Notes: a model not told the origin generated them from the sequence alone. DNA of 23,838 nucleotides from an uncultured Pseudomonadales bacterium (GCA_938048505.1 CALIUX010000197.1:1-23838); one strand, 5' to 3'; shown: positions 1-8,718, numbered from the stretch's first letter. A program made the numbers and translations.

Positions 1-61
1 GAATACTTTTACCGGCATCAGAGGTTGTGCCTTGTACCATGAGTGTTGAAGGGTTTTTCAT
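1..61 (-). CDS. cobQ: Cobyric acid synthase, N-terminal fragment (cut by window edge)
   Basis: Only the first 20 codons are inside the window, read on the minus strand from an ATG at 61-59. The visible peptide contains MVQGTTSDAGKS, the N-terminal P-loop that opens CobQ/CbiP (E. coli-type proteins start with a few residues and then a very similar M-x-QGT-x-SD-x-GKS stretch). CobQ amidates the adenosylcobyrinic acid diamide corrin ring in cobalamin biosynthesis, using glutamine and ATP. The start is chosen because the 7 residues before the second Met match the usual N-terminal length; the ribosome binding site is weak. It lies 109 bp downstream of fpr on the same strand. The rest of the gene is outside the window, so intactness cannot be judged. 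Related P-loop amidotransferases such as CobB or BioD are less likely given the exact motif. Confidence 0.8.
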   Translation of the reverse strand, partial: MKNPSTLMVQGTTSDAGKSI

Positions 62-170
62 AAACGCCAATTGTAGAAGCCATCGGTTCAGAGTGAATAC
101 GTGGCCAATATACACAAATGCTAAGGTGAGTCACGGTAAAAGCGTATGACTTCATAAAAGCCGCTATTAA

Positions 171-947
171 TTAGCTTTCAACAAATGCACGCTCAATAAC
201 GTAGTGCCCAGAGTGACCTTGGCGGACTTCTTTAAAGCCTCGCTCATCCAGTATTTGGCAGGTGTCTTTCAGCATGCTGGGGCTGCCACAAATCATGAAT
301 CGGTCGTCTGCTGGGTTGATTTCGGGCAAACCAATATCGCGTGTTAGCCTGCCACTATTGATTAAGTCAGTCAGTCTGCCCTGATTGCGGTACTGTTCGC
401 GTGTGACGGTGGGGTAGTAAATGAGCTTTTCTTTGACTTCATCCCCAAAGAAGGGGTTATTAGGCAGCTCTTGGGTAATGAAGTCTTGATAGGCCAGTTC
501 ATCAACGTTGCGTACACCGTGTGTCAGAATGACTTTGTCGTACTGCGCGTAGACCTCAGGGTCTTTAATGATGCTTAAAAAGGGCGCTAAGCCCGTACCG
601 GTACTTAACAGGTATAAGTGTTTACCCGGTAGCAGTTGGTCAGTGACGAGTGTGCCGGTTGACTTGCTATTAACAAAGACACTATCACCTGGTTTAATGT
701 TTTGAAGCTGTGAAGTCAGCGCGCCATCGGGTACTTTGATACTAAAAAACTCTAACTCGTCTTCATAGTTCGCACTACTAATAGAGTATGCGCGCAGTAG
801 TGGGCGGCCATCGGGCTGCTCGATGCCAATCATTGTGAAATGTCCGTTGCGAAAGCGAAAGCCAGACTGGCGAGTGGTTTTAAAACTGAACAGTGTGTCA
901 TTCCAGTGATGCACATTGGTAACGGTTTCAGTATGTAAGCTGCTCAT
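171..947 (-). CDS. fpr: Ferredoxin/flavodoxin-NADP(+) reductase
   Basis: A 258-aa FAD enzyme that exchanges electrons between NADPH and ferredoxin or flavodoxin in the cytoplasm, and supports Fe-S repair and oxidative-stress responses. Seen in the sequence: an N-terminal FAD-binding beta-barrel with the R-A-Y-S FAD motif at residues 52-55, a G-A-L-T-S segment near 75-79, and a C-terminal NADP-binding domain opening with STGTGLAPF at about 115-123. The length is normal for the bacterial subclass-I FNR family. The start ATG at 947 has a good AAAGGAG site about 9 nt upstream. The gene is divergent from a FinR-like LysR regulator, the same arrangement known in Pseudomonas, where FinR is needed for fpr induction. 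Recognition is confident. Confidence 0.93.
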   Translation of the reverse strand: MSSLHTETVTNVHHWNDTLFSFKTTRQSGFRFRNGHFTMIGIEQPDGRPLLRAYSISSANYEDELEFFSIKVPDGALTSQLQNIKPGDSVFVNSKSTGTLVTDQLLPGKHLYLLSTGTGLAPFLSIIKDPEVYAQYDKVILTHGVRNVDELAYQDFITQELPNNPFFGDEVKEKLIYYPTVTREQYRNQGRLTDLINSGRLTRDIGLPEINPADDRFMICGSPSMLKDTCQILDERGFKEVRQGHSGHYVIERAFVES

Positions 948-1041
948 GGGCGTTTGCTCCTTTTAATTAGGCCGTATTGGGCTTGAGTGCATCTAGAGTA
1001 GTGGATCAGCAAAAATAGGTAAAACGGGTTATTCTTATAAT

Positions 1042-1064
1042 CATTATCGGAATTTCCGATAATG
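1042..1064. promoter_or_regulatory. Perfect 23-bp palindrome, candidate LysR (FinR) operator
   Basis: Arms CATTATCGGAA and TTCCGATAATG are exact inverse complements separated by one base. The site sits in the 139-bp divergent region between fpr and the LysR gene, ending 22 bp before the regulator's ATG. LysR regulators bind interrupted dyads (T-N11-A type) and often control themselves and the divergent gene, so this is the natural operator for both. Binding is inferred. Confidence 0.65.
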
Positions 1065-1086
1065 TCAGCTTAAGAGAAACATAACC

Positions 1087-1962
1087 ATGCGTTTTACACT
1101 CAGGCAATTACAGGTCTTTACGGCCGTTGCACACCACCAAAACGTGAGTCGCGCAGCAGAATCGTTAGCGATGTCGCAGTCTGCTTGCAGTGGTGCATTA
1201 AAAGAACTGGAGCTGGTTTATGCCATGCAACTGTTTGATCGTGTGGGTAAACGCTTGGTGATTAATGCGACGGGGCGTGAAGTGCGTGCACAGGCACAAG
1301 CTTTGCTTGATCGCGCAGCGGCCCTTGATCAGACATTATTAAGGCATCAAGAAAGTCCGCGCCTCACCGTTGGTGCAACACTCACCATTGGAAATTATTT
1401 AGCGGTTGAAATGATTCAGCGCTTTATGACAGAGACCAATGGCATTGCCCGCTTAGTGGTTGAGAATACGCAGCATATTATTGAATCGTTATTGAATTTT
1501 GAGTTGGATATTGCCTTGATTGAAGGGGAGGTGAATCACCCTGATTTAGAGGTTATCCCTTGGCGTGACGATCATCTAGTGTGTTGCTGCCACCCTGCCC
1601 ACCCTTTGGCACAACACACTTTGCTCACGGATGAAGACCTTATTGGTGAAAAATGGATTCTACGGGAGCCGGGTTCGGGTACACGCCAAGCCTTTGATCG
1701 TGCGATGCAAGGTGTCTTACCAAAACTATCAATTTTGCTAGCCTTACAGCATACCGAGGCAATTAAAAGAGCCGTGAAGGCGCAGCTCGGCATTGCTTGT
1801 CTCTCGGCCATTTCGCTTGAAGAAGAATTCCAACAGGGTACTTTATTGCCTCTTTCAGTCCCTCATCGAGATTTTTCGCGCAAGCTTTATATTGTTTTGC
1901 ATAAGAAAAAGTATCGTAGCCATGGCATTGAACAATGGCTTCGGCTGTGTGAAAAAATGTGA
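1087..1962 (+). CDS. finR: LysR-family transcriptional regulator, FinR-like
   Basis: A 291-aa LysR-type regulator. Residues 1-60 form the winged helix-turn-helix (FTLRQLQVFTAVA, then SRAAESLAMSQSACSGALKELE, then LFDR), followed by a linker helix. Residues about 90-290 form the periplasmic-binding-like effector domain (TVGATLTIGNYLAVEMI). The N-terminus and the 'GATLTIGNYLA' stretch closely resemble FinR of Pseudomonas, which activates the divergent fpr gene under superoxide stress and sulfite. The divergent position next to fpr supports this role. The ATG at 1087 has only a weak AAGAG-like site. The regulator's perfect palindrome candidate lies just upstream, which suggests autoregulation. 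The symbol is assigned from resemblance and context and is fairly, not fully, secure. Confidence 0.85.
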   Translation: MRFTLRQLQVFTAVAHHQNVSRAAESLAMSQSACSGALKELELVYAMQLFDRVGKRLVINATGREVRAQAQALLDRAAALDQTLLRHQESPRLTVGATLTIGNYLAVEMIQRFMTETNGIARLVVENTQHIIESLLNFELDIALIEGEVNHPDLEVIPWRDDHLVCCCHPAHPLAQHTLLTDEDLIGEKWILREPGSGTRQAFDRAMQGVLPKLSILLALQHTEAIKRAVKAQLGIACLSAISLEEEFQQGTLLPLSVPHRDFSRKLYIVLHKKKYRSHGIEQWLRLCEKM

Positions 1963-2334
1963 TTCCACTTTTTTATTAACGTATTTTATCTCGGTTGCTC
2001 ATAGATGATGTGCTGAATTGATAAGGACTCAGCTCGGTTCTTTTCATGGCAGAAGTGGGAGATATGCCCCTATCTTAAGCTTGCTATTACAGCGCACAAA
2101 GCTGTCTAATAGTCGCCCAGAAAATATAGTCTTATTTGGTTGTTTTTACATCAAATACAACTATTTTTTAATACTATTCTCTGTCGCTTTGCCTATTTCT
2201 TTATGCCCTAAGTATGGGTCGAATCAGTACAGATCTAAAAAGGTTTGTGCGAGTGTGCGACTTTACTCTTCAGCTGAGACCCTTTAATGCGCTCTTTTCA
2301 GAAAAAAACCTCAAGATTTATATCGCCAGCACCT
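1963..2334. other. Gene-free stretch before the lipoprotein gene
   Basis: About 370 bp with no convincing gene, terminator or RNA. Short open frames here lack ribosome binding sites and family resemblance. It probably holds the promoter of the following lipoprotein gene, but no strong -35/-10 pair was found. Confidence 0.4.
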
Positions 2335-4191
2335 ATGAAGACCAACCCGCTCAGCTCAGCACTTACTGCTTTGCTTGTTGCATCGACGTTAGTGGCTTGT
2401 ACTGGTCAACCAGTTGATACATCACTGTCTCAATCCTCTGCACCTGTCTCCTTAAGTTCACCTTCTGTAAGTTCTGTGTCTGTCAGTGTGTCTTCGTTAA
2501 ACTCAGCCCCTTCTGCTACAAACTCATCAAGTACGATGTCTCGTCATTCTGCTTCCAGTATTTCCCTGGCTGAAAGCTCTTCGAGCCTATCGTCTTCAAG
2601 TGCTATATCGTCAATTGCGTTGGTGAACAGTGCACCGACGTTAAGCGTTAGTGTGCCATCGGTGTTGCGTCTCAATGGTGAGGGCGTGTTATCGATGGAA
2701 AGTCGAGCGGTGATTGCGACGGTGGATGATGCAGAAGATAACCTTGAGCGTGTTGAATTACGTATTGATGGCGCTTTAATTGGCCAGCCTTTAACGCAGC
2801 CGCCTTATGAGTGGTCTGAAGCGGCTTTCACGGGCTTGAATGCAGGGGAATATAGCGTTGAGGTAACGGCTTTTGATGCGCAGACTTCAACGGTAAAAAG
2901 CACATCGGCTAAGCTCGTACACAATAATTTGCCTCAGATAACAATTGATAACCTTGAGGTTGATCAGGTTTTCTCTGTTGGTATTGATTTGGACATTCAA
3001 ATTTCAGCGAATGACTCTGATGGAACTGTTAGCACGGTAGAAGTACGGCTAAATAACAATAGCTTAGGCATTAAGTCGCAGCCGCCTTTTACATGGTTAG
3101 CATCTGACTTAACGGAGTTAATGAATATCCGTGAAACCGGTGACTACACCATCACTGCAACGGTGACAGATAACGAAGGAGATTCCTCTACGGTTGATAC
3201 ACGCTTTACGATTAAAGCCGATACTGCATTAACATTGGGTGAGGTCTATACCCCTAATATTTTTGCACCCGGCCTTTATGGCGGGTGCTTTATTAATCGT
3301 GAGCAAAAAGCGCAGTGCTGGGGTGGTAATTACTTGAAAGGGTGTAATGGTAAAGCAGAAGGCGAAGGCAATTGTGTTGGCCGTGCAGTCGCGCCCAATA
3401 ACTTGGGTAAAGTGGTTGCGTTAGCCGGTATGCATACCGGCGCATGCGCTGTGCTCGATACAGCACGTAATAAGGGCAGTAATCTGAGGTGCTGGGGCCC
3501 AGAAAATACCAACAAAATACCTAAATGGTCTGACGCAGTGAGCGTCGTGGGTGGTGATCGCCATTTGTGTGCTTTGCGCGTAAATGGTGAGGTGGCCTGC
3601 TGGGCATCGACTCATCAATCAGAGTCGAGTAATCATAGTAAAAAATGGGCCGGTAAATTTCCTAAACCACCGGCTAATTTAAAGGCAAAGTTTATTACCA
3701 GTAATAATAACTTAGCGTGCGCTATTAAACAGGATGATACCTTTACCTGCTGGAATGGTGATTACAATAAAAGTCCTGTTCCCAACCTGCCCTCTGATCT
3801 TAAAGTGCAAGCCATATCAACAGGCGGCTCTAATGACTTAAGTGATCATGTTTGCGCTATTACCTTACAGGATACTATTCAGTGTTGGTCTCAAGGAGAG
3901 AATGCAGCAGTTAAGTGGTTCCCAAAAGATACGCCAGTAAAAAGTATTGGTAGTGGAGGGGAGATGAGCTGTGCCGTTAAGTTGAATGGCGAAGGAATCT
4001 GTTGGGGTAAGGGCAATAATGTCAATAAAGTGCTTGGGACGGATTTTGTGCATGTCGGTGTACGTGGTAGTGGTGGAGAGTCTTCACGCGCATTTTTTGT
4101 AAAGTCTGACGGAACGATTTTTGTTCACCATGATTATGGCAAAAATAAAAAGAAAAATATCCCTAGTAAAAGTCAGGTTTATTCATTTTAA
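2335..4191 (+). CDS. Secreted lipoprotein with poly-Ser linker, two Ig-like domains and RCC1-like repeats
   Basis: A 618-aa exported lipoprotein from the ATG at 2335. This start gives a clean signal peptide (MKTNPLSSALTALL, then VASTLVAC) with the lipobox cysteine at residue 22; an upstream in-frame ATG at 2287 would add 16 residues before the signal. Order: a Ser-rich linker (about 29-95), two bacterial Ig-like domains (about 99-196 and 197-295, with VELRIDG and VEVRLNN strands typical of carbohydrate-active enzymes), then about 300 residues with six repeats, each carrying a C-A/C-W cysteine pair (CW at about 328, 386, 422, 472, 517, 556), which resemble RCC1-type beta-propeller blades. The paired cysteines suggest disulfides outside the cytoplasm. 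No catalytic motif was seen. Position beside GH16 agarases suggests polysaccharide or cell-surface binding; the function is unknown. Confidence 0.82.
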   Translation: MKTNPLSSALTALLVASTLVACTGQPVDTSLSQSSAPVSLSSPSVSSVSVSVSSLNSAPSATNSSSTMSRHSASSISLAESSSSLSSSSAISSIALVNSAPTLSVSVPSVLRLNGEGVLSMESRAVIATVDDAEDNLERVELRIDGALIGQPLTQPPYEWSEAAFTGLNAGEYSVEVTAFDAQTSTVKSTSAKLVHNNLPQITIDNLEVDQVFSVGIDLDIQISANDSDGTVSTVEVRLNNNSLGIKSQPPFTWLASDLTELMNIRETGDYTITATVTDNEGDSSTVDTRFTIKADTALTLGEVYTPNIFAPGLYGGCFINREQKAQCWGGNYLKGCNGKAEGEGNCVGRAVAPNNLGKVVALAGMHTGACAVLDTARNKGSNLRCWGPENTNKIPKWSDAVSVVGGDRHLCALRVNGEVACWASTHQSESSNHSKKWAGKFPKPPANLKAKFITSNNNLACAIKQDDTFTCWNGDYNKSPVPNLPSDLKVQAISTGGSNDLSDHVCAITLQDTIQCWSQGENAAVKWFPKDTPVKSIGSGGEMSCAVKLNGEGICWGKGNNVNKVLGTDFVHVGVRGSGGESSRAFFVKSDGTIFVHHDYGKNKKKNIPSKSQVYSF

Positions 4192-4265
4192 GAGTACTTA
4201 ATTGATAGATGCCGTAAAGCAATACGTTTTTTAGACGCTTTTTATTTCCTGAATCTAGCGCAAGG

Positions 4266-4297
4266 ATGCGCAATAAAAATTGATTATTTTTGCGCAT
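4266..4297. repeat. Inverted repeat between lipoprotein and GH16 gene
   Basis: Arms ATGCGCAA (4266-4273) and TTGCGCAT (4290-4297) are exact inverse complements around a 16-bp AT-rich spacer. It lies 75 bp after the lipoprotein stop and about 170 bp before the GH16 start. It could be an operator or a weak terminator; no T-tract follows. Confidence 0.4.
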
Positions 4298-4468
4298 ATA
4301 AAAATCAAATTTATACTTGTTTTTTTGCTCGTGAACTGCGCTTATTTATATTGATTATTTCTCATTTTACTCAAATTACTTGATCGTCCTAAAATTTTTC
4401 ATGTAGGGTTATAGTCCGTTTGATTTTAATGGTTTGCTCATTGTCATTCTATAACCGTGGGGGGAGTT

Positions 4469-5359
4469 ATGTCTTTTAAAGTATTTTCTTTTAGTTATAT
4501 GGCAGAATCACTGATATTAGTATTGATCGCATGGTCTTTTTTTTCTGATGCAGAAGCGGGTCCTGTAGGGGGACCAGACAAAGTGGCTTCTTGGCGCTAT
4601 CAAGGGCATATTTCTAATGAGTTTAATTACGCCAACTTAGGGCAAGCAGGCTTTAATTCAATATGGAAGCGAGGTTATATCAACTCATCACCAGGCCCCA
4701 ATAGGAGCATCTACAGTGGTGCGCAGGCTTACATTTCAAATGGAGGTCAATTAGCTTTAACTGCGGCACGCCAAGGCAATAGACTTTTTGGTGGCACCGT
4801 ACATTCTAAAAATAAAGTTCGTTATCCCGTCTATGTTGAGGCGCGTGTCAAAGTCAGTAATTCGTCATTGGCATCGAATGTTTGGATGTTGAACTCTCAA
4901 TCAAATCAAGAGATCGATGTTTTAGAGTCATGGGGTAATAAAAATAATCGTTACTTCTCGCGTGTATTACACCTAAGTCATCATATTTTTTGGCGAGATG
5001 GCGAGGCAATCTTAGGTGATTATCAGCCAACGTCGGGCGCAACCTATTATCAAAGACCGAATGGTCAAGGTGATTATGTAGTCTGGCCTGATGATTACCA
5101 TGTGTATGGCATCTTATGGGATGGCCCATATTCATTGCATTACTATATTGATGGGCAATGGGTGAGAACAACGCCGCCAGGTGAAATTGACCCTTATGGA
5201 TGGTCTGCAGGTCTTAACGATAGTATGCATTTAATCCTCAATACCGAAGCGCAAAAATGGCGTGAGTCGCAAGGCATTAACTACTTTAACGATGCATCCG
5301 TATCGGATCCTACTCGTAATACGATGTATGTTGATTGGATTCGTGTTTGGAAGCCTTGA
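4469..5359 (+). CDS. Secreted GH16 family glycoside hydrolase, beta-agarase/porphyranase-like
   Basis: A 296-aa exported single-domain enzyme of glycoside hydrolase family 16, which cleaves beta-1,4 linkages in marine galactans with retention of configuration. Start chosen at the ATG at 4469, after a GGGGGAG purine block; a GTG at 4457 is an in-frame alternative. The signal peptide ends near ...SDAEA. The catalytic E-x-D-x-x-E motif (QEIDVLESWG) has its nucleophile, helper Asp and acid/base at E148, D150 and E153. The agarase-like stretches VYVEARVKVS, HLSHHIFWRD, DYQPTSGA and YVDWIRVWKP are also present. There is no carbohydrate-binding module. It is clearly divergent from the second GH16 enzyme downstream, so its exact galactan (agarose, porphyran or another) is open. 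Intergenic gaps on both sides suggest its own promoter. Confidence 0.87.
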   Translation: MSFKVFSFSYMAESLILVLIAWSFFSDAEAGPVGGPDKVASWRYQGHISNEFNYANLGQAGFNSIWKRGYINSSPGPNRSIYSGAQAYISNGGQLALTAARQGNRLFGGTVHSKNKVRYPVYVEARVKVSNSSLASNVWMLNSQSNQEIDVLESWGNKNNRYFSRVLHLSHHIFWRDGEAILGDYQPTSGATYYQRPNGQGDYVVWPDDYHVYGILWDGPYSLHYYIDGQWVRTTPPGEIDPYGWSAGLNDSMHLILNTEAQKWRESQGINYFNDASVSDPTRNTMYVDWIRVWKP

Positions 5360-5535
5360 TCTACACATGACATGACTTGTTTCTCTAAAATTATCAAAAC
5401 CGTAGCGCAATATAGGATTTGCAGCACACCACCCTTGCATCTATAGCGTTATTATGGCGCCTAATGCATCGGGGTGTATCGCAAGTCTTTATTGCCCCGC
5501 TCTTACATGATATCCGATAGAGCGATTTTCAAAAT

Positions 5536-6627
5536 ATGAGAAACAGCAATACATTACACCCGTTTTTTAATGCAAAGGCGGTTAAAAAGTGCTTGCCTTC
5601 ATTAGCCGTAACAATGAGCTTACTCTTCACTGTTGGCTGCGATGGTGACCCGACTAATAATGAAGTCGACTTGTCGAGTGTTGATCTCGAGAATAGCGTA
5701 GAGGTGATTTGGCCCCAGCGAAACCTTGCTTTTGCAGAGTGCATGGCAATTGCTGCACGCGAAGCGTATTCAGAGTTGAGTGAAACGAAAGGTCGGGTTT
5801 GTGACGAGTTGCTGACAGAACCTTTTGCGCATCTACCACAATACGGAACGGACGTTCTCCGAGTGTTTAAACGCGATGTAGCTGCTAACAATGCTGTACA
5901 TACAGATTTAATTATAGCTTTTACGGGAACGAGAACACCTGATGTAGGTGATATTGCCCGTGACCTCGAAAGCCAAATTCTTCTTAATTATAATAATGAA
6001 TTTGATGCTGACCATGCCGATGCTTTAGCCCTGAGTGGTGAAGAAAAGGTGGGTGGTGGTTTTGATAGCCGCTGGGAAAATCATGCTGCTATTGTGAAAG
6101 ATGCCATCGATTCCATTAGCGTTGAGCCTACTGAATCGGCGCAAATCAAAACACTGTCTATTATCGTAACGGGGCATAGCTTAGGTGCGGCAACAGCTAC
6201 CCGTGCGGCATTTGATTTAGATCGAAGCTTACAGAATAATCGCATTACACTATGGTCATTTAATTCACCTAGAGTCGGTAATGAAGCCTTTGCCCAAGCT
6301 TATACGAATGCAATCACATCATGCTCTGTTATTGACGAGGGTTGTTTTATAGTGCGTCAATTCACTCGCTCGGGTGATCCCATACATAAACTTCCTTTGC
6401 TGATGCATCACCCTATTTGGAACCCGGATCAAGATGAAGAAACGCGCCAGAGCACAGGTGATGTTACACAAAGAACATTAGATTATTGCGCACATTATCA
6501 TGCGCCCAGAGCGAGCACGCTTAATTTGGCTCAAAACCACAAGCTGGATCTTTGGCGTACAAATCTTTATGAAATTCCTTCTGACCACATTGAATGTATG
6601 TTAGGTAAAGATTTCAATAAATTATAA
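5536..6627 (+). CDS. Class-3 lipase-like alpha/beta hydrolase, lipoprotein
   Basis: A 363-aa predicted exported lipoprotein. The N-terminus has basic residues (KK at 17-18), a hydrophobic run and a lipobox-like FTVGC with Cys35. The body matches the Lipase_3 fold: FTGTRT at 129-134 (oxyanion region, usually FRGT), the nucleophile elbow VTGHSLGAA with Ser215, the SFNSPRVGN strand at about 241-249, a GDPIHKLP segment with Asp281, and a C-terminal SDHIEC with His351 as the likely third triad residue. The expected activity is ester hydrolysis (acylglycerols or other esters). It lies between two GH16 genes on the same strand. Whether it acts on algal esters or lipids is not shown. The ribosome binding site before the ATG is weak, but later starts would truncate the signal sequence. 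Confidence 0.8.
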   Translation: MRNSNTLHPFFNAKAVKKCLPSLAVTMSLLFTVGCDGDPTNNEVDLSSVDLENSVEVIWPQRNLAFAECMAIAAREAYSELSETKGRVCDELLTEPFAHLPQYGTDVLRVFKRDVAANNAVHTDLIIAFTGTRTPDVGDIARDLESQILLNYNNEFDADHADALALSGEEKVGGGFDSRWENHAAIVKDAIDSISVEPTESAQIKTLSIIVTGHSLGAATATRAAFDLDRSLQNNRITLWSFNSPRVGNEAFAQAYTNAITSCSVIDEGCFIVRQFTRSGDPIHKLPLLMHHPIWNPDQDEETRQSTGDVTQRTLDYCAHYHAPRASTLNLAQNHKLDLWRTNLYEIPSDHIECMLGKDFNKL

Positions 6628-7183
6628 GCTTATTCCAAACAGCGCCTTCTCTTTTTGCATACAAGGAATTATTAATTTTTGTAAAATTGATAAGGCGTTT
6701 TTCTTGAGACTTCTCTCCCAATAATTTCTTTTTAATTGCTTCTTTTTCTTATTGTCATCATGAGTTTAATGCTTGTCAAATAAAGCATTTCTGTCATTTT
6801 TTTTACAGAAAAATCATTCTTATAGTAGCTTTGAAAGTAAGCAATTTAATTACCTCCTATTTCATTTTGTTATAGATATTAACTATCGATATCAGAATTT
6901 AATACCTCTTTTTTTTCATTTTTAGTCCAGACTGTTATCGGCTTAGCGAGTTGTTTAATTTTCCGACATGGCTATTTTGCCATCGAAAAATATTATGCAT
7001 GTCGTTGCCTTGTTTTTATCTGTATCGGTTTTGAAAACGAATACTCTGTAGATAAAACACTGGTCATATATAGCGGCTAAAGCATTTTAAATTTTTACCT
7101 GTTTTTGCTCTGTTGTGTATGTTTATTGCTCTTTAGTGATGTGTTGTGCTAACACAAATAATAATAAAGATAAGGTGCACTTT
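6628..7183. other. AT-rich gene-free stretch upstream of the CBM13 agarase
   Basis: About 555 bp, very AT-rich, no gene seen. It contains a small hairpin with arms TTTCTGT (6788-6794) and ACAGAAA (6805-6811), and another with arms ATGGC (6968-6972) and GCCAT (6979-6983). Probably the regulatory region of the agarase gene; the promoter could not be fixed. Confidence 0.4.
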
Positions 7184-8584
7184 ATGCGTTTTATGCGATA
7201 TTCTTTTGGTTTATTGATGTCAGTTTGCTGTTCAGCAACACTGGCTGCAGACTGGGATGGAATACCTGTACCTGTAGATCCGGGGTCAGGAAAACAATGG
7301 CAGCTTCAAGAGGGTGGTTCAGATCGTTTTAACTATACTGCGCCTCCTACAAATAAGCCCAGCCAATTTACAAATAAATGGAAAGATACTTTTATTAACG
7401 CTTGGTTAGGCCCTGGCTTAACAGAATATAACCCGGGTCATTCTTATACCACGGGTGGCATGCTAGGCATTGATACAAGCCGTAAGCCTGGAACAAACCG
7501 TGTATTTGCGGGTATCATTTCATCCAAGCAGGCCTTTTCATATCCACTTTATCTTGAAGCTCGCGTTAAAATCATGGATATGGTGTTAGCAAATGCCGTC
7601 TGGATGCTCAGTGCGGATTCAACGCAAGAAATTGATGCAATGGAGGGCTATGGTAGCTGTGAGCAAGGCCGAGAATGGTTTTGTCAACGCATGCATGTAA
7701 GCCACCATGTTTTTATTCGTAACCCTTTCCAAGATTACCAACCTAATGATGGCGGTGGTTGGGTCTTTAGTGATACACCTTGGAAAAATGATTTTCATCG
7801 CTACGGTGTTTACTGGAGAGATCCATGGCATTTAGAGTATTACATTGATGGGGTTAAAGTTCGTACACGCAGTGGCCCATCACAAATTGACCCATTAGGT
7901 CATACGGGTGGTCAGGGTCTGAATAAGCCTGAGCACATTATTATCGATGCCGAAGATCAAGACTGGATTTCTGATCAAGGTATTGTCGCATCTGATGCTG
8001 ATTTAGCTAACCAAGATAAAAGTATTATGTGGGTTGACTGGATTCGTACTTATAAGCCCGTTGATGGTGGTGGCAACTCAGGAGGCGGCAACTCTGGTGG
8101 TGGTAACAATGGTGGTGGTAACAATGGTGGCGGTGGCAGCAACGGCGGCACTATCACACCACCAAGCGGTGTCACTTCCTTGCAATTACGCCACAGCAAT
8201 AAATGTATGGATCTTCAGGCTGGCTCCAGTGCTAATGGCGCAAATATTCATCAGTGGGGCTGTAATGGTAATAATACTAACCAAGATTTCAACCTAGTTT
8301 CTGCTGGTGGTGGCTATTATGAAGTGCGCACAAAGCATAATAAGTGTTTAGGTATTGCAGGCGGCTCTAATGATAATGGTACAAACGCTATTCAGTGGGA
8401 TTGCGTTGGTGCATTTGATCAACAATATCGTTTAGAAGACCGTGGCAATGGGTGGTTCTCATTGGTCGCCCGTCATAGCAATAAGTGTGTAGATGTATCG
8501 GCTCGATCATCGAATAATGGTGCGAATATCCATCAATGGCAATGCATTAATAATGCGAATAATCAGCAATTTAGATTCCGCTAA
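7184..8584 (+). CDS. Secreted GH16 beta-agarase with C-terminal ricin-type CBM13
   Basis: A 466-aa exported enzyme that hydrolyses beta-1,4 bonds in agarose. Start taken at the ATG at 7184, preceded by AAGGTG about 8 nt upstream; an in-frame ATG at 7115 would add 23 residues ahead of a normal signal peptide (MRFMRYSFGLLMSVC, then CSATLA, cut before ADWDG). The mature N-terminus ADWDGIPVPVD is the hallmark of GH16 beta-agarases. The catalytic motif TQEIDAMEGYG puts E149, D151 and E154 in place, and HVSHHVFIRNPFQDYQP and WVDWIRTYKP match the same family. A Gly/Asn linker (about 295-322) leads to a beta-trefoil CBM13 (about 329-466) with three repeats of the LRHSNKC...HQW type. A strong terminator follows. 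Confidence is high for agarase. Confidence 0.94.
   Translation: MRFMRYSFGLLMSVCCSATLAADWDGIPVPVDPGSGKQWQLQEGGSDRFNYTAPPTNKPSQFTNKWKDTFINAWLGPGLTEYNPGHSYTTGGMLGIDTSRKPGTNRVFAGIISSKQAFSYPLYLEARVKIMDMVLANAVWMLSADSTQEIDAMEGYGSCEQGREWFCQRMHVSHHVFIRNPFQDYQPNDGGGWVFSDTPWKNDFHRYGVYWRDPWHLEYYIDGVKVRTRSGPSQIDPLGHTGGQGLNKPEHIIIDAEDQDWISDQGIVASDADLANQDKSIMWVDWIRTYKPVDGGGNSGGGNSGGGNNGGGNNGGGGSNGGTITPPSGVTSLQLRHSNKCMDLQAGSSANGANIHQWGCNGNNTNQDFNLVSAGGGYYEVRTKHNKCLGIAGGSNDNGTNAIQWDCVGAFDQQYRLEDRGNGWFSLVARHSNKCVDVSARSSNNGANIHQWQCINNANNQQFRFR
8066..8149 (+). repeat. Tandem 15-bp repeats coding a GGGNS/GGGNN linker
   Basis: Several in-frame 15-bp units encode GGGNS or GGGNN and then a GGGGSNGG tail. They form the flexible linker between the GH16 catalytic domain and the CBM13. 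Such repeats are prone to copy-number change by slippage without breaking the frame. Confidence 0.85.
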
Positions 8585-8646
8585 AAGCCATTATTAAAAT
8601 TGGTTTAAAAGAATATGCATTATTAATATTCGCTAAATCAGATAAG

Positions 8647-8687
8647 AAAAAGGCCAGCGCGTTTTGCGAGCTGGCCTTTTTATTTTT
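8647..8687. terminator. Bidirectional intrinsic terminator
   Basis: Stem arms GGCCAGC (8652-8658) and GCTGGCC (8670-8676) are perfect, with an A-tract on the left and a T-tract on the right. It ends the plus-strand agarase gene and the minus-strand allophanate hydrolase operon, which converge here. Confidence 0.9.
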
Positions 8688-8718
8688 AGATTTTTTATAT
8701 TATTTTTTAATGTGCTTT

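Noticed and set aside
2018..2287. Small plus-strand coding frame between the LysR and lipoprotein genes
   Set aside because: No ribosome binding site, no recognisable domain, and composition like non-coding AT-rich sequence.
8034..8297. Plus-strand Val/Thr-rich frame overlapping the agarase linker
   Set aside because: It is the shifted-frame reading of the Gly/Asn linker repeats and CBM13 in a well-supported gene.
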